From Marsupella aquatica (Eukaryota; Marchantiophyta): 64,000 bases of DNA. The stretch spans positions 8,866,001 through 8,930,000 of the forward strand of contig OZ316894.1 of NCBI GenBank assembly GCA_973895155.1, in the 5' to 3' direction. Shown here piece by piece: positions 59,069 to 64,000 of the stretch. The translations under genes were made by a program, and so were the position numbers. Positions within the stretch are counted from its first letter, which is position 1; each line of letters begins with the position of its first letter. Under the pieces are notes generated by a model that saw only the letters and a list, made by a program, of their open reading frames with translations, searched no databases and was not told the DNA's origin.

Positions 59069-62000
59069 CTACAACTGCAAAACCTGCAAAATAGCACGGT
59101 GTCTTGAGAAACTCTCCAAAGGAATCACTTTGGTAAAGGCATCAGCGGGATTGAGCTTTCCATCAATCTTGACTAGCTCAAAAGTTTTATCAGACACTGC
59201 TTGCCTGATAAAATGGTACTTGATATCAATGTGCTTCACCCTGCTATCCATCACCTGGTTAGCAGCCAAGTGAAGAGCACTCTGACTATCACAGTTTAGA
59301 GTCATTTTTCCATGCTCTAAACCCATCTCCGCGATCAACTTATCCAACCAAATTGCTTCCTTTGCTGCTTCTATTGCTGCAACATACTCTGCTTCTGTAG
59401 TAGACTGAGATATGCACTTCTGCAAGGTAGATTTCCAACTGATACATCCTCCTCCAAGAGTGTATACAAACCCAGTTGTAGATCTCCTTGTATCCAGACA
59501 GCCTCCATAGTCAGAATCTACATAGCCAACTAATGTTCTATCTGATCTGTTATCAAATAGTAATCCATAGTCCTGTGTTCCCTTGAGATACCTGAGAATC
59601 CACTTCACAGCTTCCCAATGTATCTTCCCTGGATTTGACATGAATCTGCTAACCTTGCCCATCGCTAGGGCCAAGTCAGGCCTAGTACAAGTCATCAAAT
59701 ACATCAGATTGCCTACTGCCTTCTCATAAGGAATCTTAGCCATCAGACCTTTCTCCACAGCATCCGTATGAGAGAAAGCCGATGATAACTTGAAATGTGA
59801 AGCTAAAGGAATACTCACTGGCTTACAGTTCTCCATGTTGAATCGTGCAAGTACTTTCCTTGCATATTGGTCTTGACTCAAGCACAACTGTCCAATATCA
59901 GAGTTCCTAAAAATCTCCATCCCTAAGATCCTCTTGGCCTTACCAAGATCCTTCATCCTGAATTCAGCACTCAATTTCGTTTTGAGACTGTCAACCTCAA
60001 ATTGATCTTTAGCCACAATTAGCATGTCATCCACATAGATCACCAGAATGATGAAACCAAATACATCATTCTTGACTGATTTCGTATACACACAAGGATC
60101 ATACACCATCCTTATAAAACCTTGAGCAAGCATGAAATCATCAAACCGTTTGTTCCACTGTCTGGGAGATTGCTTCAATCCATACAAGGACTTGAGCAAT
60201 CTGCAAACTAAGTTCTCTTGGCCCTTCTTCATAAAGCCTAGTGGCTGTCTCATGAAGATCATCTCTTCCAAGTTGCCATAACATCCATCTGATCCATCAC
60301 CAGACCAAAAAACACAACAAGCTGACACAAGATCCGAATTGTGGAATACTTAGCAACCGGTGAAAAGACCTCATTGTAATCCACTCCTTTCTCCTGAGTG
60401 AATCCCTTGGCAACAAGCCTTGCCTTGTAGATCTTGTCTCCACCCTCTGAAGGACTATCCTTCAACTTGTAAATCCACTTGCTGTCCACCACTTGCTGAC
60501 CTCTTGGAAGCTCCACTAGCTCCCATGTCTTGTTGTCACTCAAAGATTGCAACTCCCTCTGCATTGCTGCATTCCACTCATGCTTCTGCTCTAAAGCACA
60601 AGCCTCACTGTACAAAGAAGGCTCTCCTTCTTCCAAGATCAAAGCCATGTCATCATCATCAGGTGCAATGTCAATATCATCTAGCTTAGATGAGTCTGCC
60701 CATTGACCATACCTGGTAGGAGCTCTAGTAGAACGACTGGAAGTTCTTCTAGTAGATGACCCAGGCTGATCTGCTGCTGCTACTGGTTGAATGTGAGGTA
60801 CCCCAGCAACAATCTGCTCCTCTTGTTCCATCACAGGAACCAGCTCCAAGCCCGGAGCTTCTCCATCTCTCCTGTCATGAACTGCATCATGACTAATCTC
60901 CCCCTCAACCCCGTCCGGGATGGGAGATTTCCCCTTGTCAGTATGGGAGTCCTGAGAACTCTCCCCCTCCTTTGATGATCTGGATTCATTAAATGACACA
61001 TCTCTACTGACAATTAGTTTACAGGTTACTAGATCCCATAACTTATAACCCTTCACACCTTTCTGATAGCCAAGGAAAATGCACTTCTTTGACTTGGACT
61101 CCAGCTTGGATCGAAGCTGGGAAGGTGTAAGCACATAAGCATCACATCCAAAAATCCTCAGATGTGAGTAATCTGCTGGACGCCCGTACCTCATTTCAAA
61201 TGGCGTCTTGAATCCAATAGAACTGGATGGAGAAAAATTTACCAAATAAGCTGCAGTGTTGACAACTTCAGCCCAAAACTCATGTGATAAGCATGATTGA
61301 CTCAACATAGTCCTCGAGCGGTCCAATAGTGTTTGGTTGAGTCTCTCAGAAACACCATTCTGCTGAGGAGTATAACTTGTTGTGAGATGGCGGGTAATCC
61401 CCTGCTCCTTACAATACGTTCCAAATTCCGCGGAACTATATTCACCGCCGTTATCCGATCGAAGATATCTCACCTTATTACCAGTCTGATTCTCAACTTG
61501 GGCTTTCCACTCCTTAAAAGTGGCAAAAACATCAGACTTATTGTGTAGAAAGTATATCCACACATACCTTGAGTAATCGTCTATGAACGTGACATAGTAT
61601 AACCGTCCAGAATGTGAGGGAGTAGGGGCTGGACCCCACACATCACTATATACATACTCAAGTACCTCCTTGCTGGTGTGAGTTCCAACTCCGAAGGGTT
61701 TCCTGTGCTGCTTCCCTAGCACACAGTGCTCACAAAATTCCAACTTACAAGATTGCAAATTAGAAAGTAATCCTTTCTTCTGAAGAATAACCAAACCTTT
61801 TTCACTCATGTGGCCCAAACGGAAGTGCCACAGTCGGGCCGTCTCCTCATGAGATAAGGTTACATTGGCTTCATCACAAACTACACTGCCCTCCAAAACG
61901 TATAGATTGCTATGTCTCTTTCCCTTCAATACAACTTTAGTACCAGTTGAAACCTGAAGGACACCATTAGCAGAGCTCCACTGATGGCCATTTGCTTCTA

Positions 62001-62082
62001 AAATTCCAAGTGAAATGAGATTTTTCATCATGCTGGGAATATGTCTCACATTTCTCAACGTTCTCACGACCCCATCAAACAT
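59069..62082 (-). pseudogene. Copia pol region: integrase, reverse transcriptase and RNase H, broken
   Basis: The first long frame (62082-60259) contains the integrase zinc-binding part ('LWHFRLGH', 'CEHC') and the DDE core (Asp in 'YSDVWGPAP', Asp in 'RSDNGGEYS', Glu in 'NGVSERLNQT'). It then has a linker with an acidic, Ser-rich region and the start of the reverse transcriptase ('VDSKWIYKLK', 'GFTQEKGVDYNEVFSPVAK'). Just after 'QMDV', at about 60276-60290, a short deletion removes several conserved residues and shifts the frame. The second frame (to 59069) continues with 'NLEEMIFMRQP', the catalytic 'YVDD', and RNase H ('GYVDSDYGG', 'TEAEYVAA', 'NCDSQSALHLA', ending 'PADAFTK'). The active-site residues visible in integrase, reverse transcriptase and RNase H are all present, so loss of function is due to the stops and the deletion. 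An in-frame TAG separates this region from the upstream protease part. Confidence 0.95.
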
Positions 62083-63132
62083 CTAAAATCTTACAGATCC
62101 AAGTCCAACAACTTGACATGGGATTCCATTTCCCATCAACACTGACCCGTTGGAAACCGTGTAAGAACTGAAATAATCTCTTCTAGAGCAAATGTGAAAA
62201 GTACATGCACTATCTAGAATCCAGTCATCTTTACCTGGATTTGACACTACATTGAGAGCATAACCTTGACATCACAATATGTCATCATCATCGAGTAAAT
62301 CTACCTCATGTGAGCTCGATGCCGCATTAGCAGAGACAGTAGGGACCTTTACTCGATAATCCCTTTTCATGTGGCCAGGCTTGCCACAATTCCAGCATGC
62401 AAGAGGCTTCCTCTCTTGCGATTTCCCTCTGGATTTAGATCTCCCTCGTGATGTAGATCTAAACCTGTTCTGTCCATTCGTGCGCTGCGCTGCTCTTCCC
62501 ATATTCACATTGAGCGCAGTGCCAGAAGAAGATGCTGTCTGTGATTGACCCAGCTTCTTCTGAGCATCATCAGACAATAATGAGCTCACCACCTCATTAT
62601 ACAAAATGGACTTCAGATCTCTGTACAAGAGAACCTGTTTCAAGCCCTGATAAGACAACGGTAAGGAGCTTAGCAGAAGCAAGGCCTTATCCTCATCTTC
62701 AACTCCTTTTCCCAGGTTTGACAGATCCACCGCTAGACTGTCAAATTCATCCAGGTGATCCTGCATCTTGCTCCCTTCCTTGAGCCTGAGGCTCATCAAG
62801 AGAGACTTCTTGTAAAGTCGGTCTGACGCATCTTCCCGGTAGTACTTCTCTCTAAGAGCCTTGAACAGTGATGCGCAATCCGCATAATCATCCAGCTGCT
62901 TGATGATGTGCGGCTTGAGATATAGCATCACTGCATTGACAGCAATCACCTGTTCCTATCTCCACTGTCTCACAGAAATCTCCTCCTCTCCATCATACTG
63001 CTCTCGTGAAGAGAGCAGATGAGCTAAGCCCATGGCCCGAAGGACACCCTTCACTTGCTTCTCCCAGAGCAAGTAATCAGTACGACCATCGTACTTCTCC
63101 ACCTCAAACTTTACTCCTCCAAATCTAGCCAT
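62083..63132 (-). pseudogene. Copia gag and protease region, broken by three stops
   Basis: Gag begins at the ATG at 63132 ('MARFGGVKFEVEKYDG') and carries the usual plant Copia capsid features ('LKEGSKMQDHLDEFDSLAVD', 'LLLLSSLPLSYQGL'). It is followed by an Arg/Ser-rich segment and a zinc knuckle. In the knuckle the last Cys of the C-x2-C-x4-H-x4-C pattern is Tyr ('CWNCGKPGHMKRDY'). Stops interrupt the frame at 62956-62958 (TAG), 62272-62274 (TGA) and about 62083-62085 (TAG). Between the last two lies the protease active site ('DDWILDSACTFHIC'). Capsid and nucleocapsid package the element RNA in cytoplasmic particles, and the protease processes the polyprotein. A TTG-started extension upstream of 63132 exists, but the ATG fits family starts. 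Confidence 0.92.
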
Positions 63133-63941
63133 CTCCCTCTTCTTCCCTACTACCGACAGCTCTGGTAGTAACACTGCTTCCTCCACTGCACGCCACACCG
63201 GTGATCGTACCGGTGTCACTAGTTCTTCCTCAAACAGTAGCAACTCCTCCTCAGACTCACCGTCTGACCGTTGCGATCCTTAATCGCCGCTGTTTGAAAC
63301 GAGAAAAATGAATGCCGCCGACGGAAAATGTTGCCGAATTGCACCGGCACAATCTGCAGCTCCAGCAGAGAAAAAAAATTCCGCCGCGTCGTCTTCACTC
63401 CACATCAAGTGCCAATCCCGGACTCAAAATGACCGCCTCGCCGAGATCAAACAGTTGAGCCGTAGCACTTCGAGTTTCTTCCACCGAGTTGGACGTCACG
63501 AAGAGAAACCCGGTTCAAATGGAAACAAGCTCCATAGCTTGTGAAAAAACCTGAACACCTCCTTCACTCGTCACGTCTCACTCGGTAATAACTCGGTAGC
63601 ATATCAGCTACCGAAACGACCAGCTCGCTTCAACCTTCAACTTGAGCTACAACATGCGACACCTCCCGCACCGCACAGCTCACACTATTGAAAAATGCGA
63701 ATTCTGGTCTCTCCCCCGAAATCCCGTCGAACACGAATAAACCCTGAACGACGCAGACTTTGATTCCTCCGCACCACGGATACCGATCAGCGAGTTCTAA
63801 CCACCGTTAGAAAGCCCTCTCACTAACCTATCCGCACAGCCACATACATTCAAGTTTCATGCGATGAAACTCCGAATGCCCCATCGACAATGAACGCTGG
63901 AAAAAACCTATCACGAACAAACCTCGTCACCTCCCAGGCAT
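63133..63941 (-). other. Untranslated leader of the Copia element
   Basis: About 0.8 kb lies between the primer-binding site and the gag start, with no recognisable coding content. It should carry the packaging and dimerisation signals of the element's RNA. Short open frames on the plus strand are incidental. Confidence 0.75.
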
Positions 63942-63953
63942 GCTCTGATACCA
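63942..63953 (-). other. Primer-binding site for initiator tRNA-Met
   Basis: The minus strand reads 'tggtatcagagc' two bases after the LTR end. It is the standard plant Copia site complementary to the 3' end of initiator methionine tRNA. Confidence 0.95.
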
Positions 63954-63955
63954 CT

Positions 63956-64000
63956 TGTTGAGCATAGACGACATTCGTAACGGCAAGCCCATGAATCATC
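63956..64000 (-). repeat. 5' LTR of the Copia element, partial
   Basis: The 45 bases match the start of the 344-bp LTR at 58518 with a single C/T difference. About 299 bp of this LTR should lie beyond the window. Confidence 0.93.

Larger units (their letters stand above)
58518..64000 (-). mobile_element. Ty1/Copia LTR retrotransposon, right end cut by the window
   Basis: A near-complete element lies on the minus strand in the order 5' LTR, primer site, gag, protease, integrase, reverse transcriptase, RNase H, polypurine tract, 3' LTR. Integrase before reverse transcriptase is diagnostic of Copia. The protein sequence is closest in style to the Tnt1-like plant lineage. The 45 bp of the 5' LTR that can be seen differ from the 3' LTR at one position (63982 C versus 58544 T region), so the insertion is young. 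Despite this, the coding part has three in-frame stops, one small frameshifting deletion in the reverse transcriptase and a changed Cys in the zinc knuckle. The copy is therefore not autonomous, though it could still be mobilised in trans because both LTRs and the priming sites seem intact. Confidence 0.95.

Overview
The window is nuclear DNA of a land plant. The evidence is spliced genes with GT-AG introns, a plant-type ubiquitin-conjugating enzyme of the UBC27 class, a Ty1/Copia retrotransposon primed by initiator tRNA-Met, a PIF/Harbinger transposase relic and many short tandem and foldback repeats. Short introns and an intronless ectonucleotide pyrophosphatase gene, together with a FAM20/four-jointed-like gene that I do not associate with flowering plants, make a bryophyte or another early-diverging land plant my best guess. 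That placement is inference; the sequence alone does not name the species.

Layout. Positions 1 to 18,000 are gene-poor: a decayed Harbinger transposase (2408-3461, minus), a 5'-truncated calmodulin-like EF-hand fragment (5721-5890, plus), a local repeat family (6478-8402), a C-rich low-complexity block (8895-9200), a foldback element (9351-9500) and a MITE-like element bounded by TA (13650-13952). A four-exon gene for a small membrane-anchored Ser/Pro-rich protein lies at 18086-19525 (plus). Positions 19.5 to 25.8 kb are repeat-rich intergenic DNA. An intronless 523-residue type II membrane nucleotide pyrophosphatase/phosphodiesterase is at 25814-27385 (minus). A GC-rich block of unknown origin occupies about 29.54-31.09 kb. 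A two-exon gene for a signal-anchored, glycine-rich orphan protein is at 33881-35622 (minus). A complete five-exon UBC27-like E2 with a C-terminal UBA domain is at 40327-42198 (minus).

From 43.4 to 52 kb there are minisatellites, a decayed multi-exon coding region of unknown family (about 46330-47820, minus) and a second MITE-like element (49352-49581). A multi-exon gene at about 52900-55932 (plus) encodes a protein with a FAM20/four-jointed-type kinase fold that has lost the expected catalytic aspartate; it is the most unusual gene here. The right end (58518 to beyond 64000) is a recently inserted but coding-dead Copia element on the minus strand.

I see no gene cluster or operon-like system. 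The five intact-looking genes appear functionally independent: secretory-pathway or membrane proteins (pyrophosphatase, two membrane-anchored orphans, possibly the FAM20-like protein) and a ubiquitin-pathway enzyme. Exon boundaries were assigned by eye from reading-frame continuity, GT/AG signals and phase agreement.
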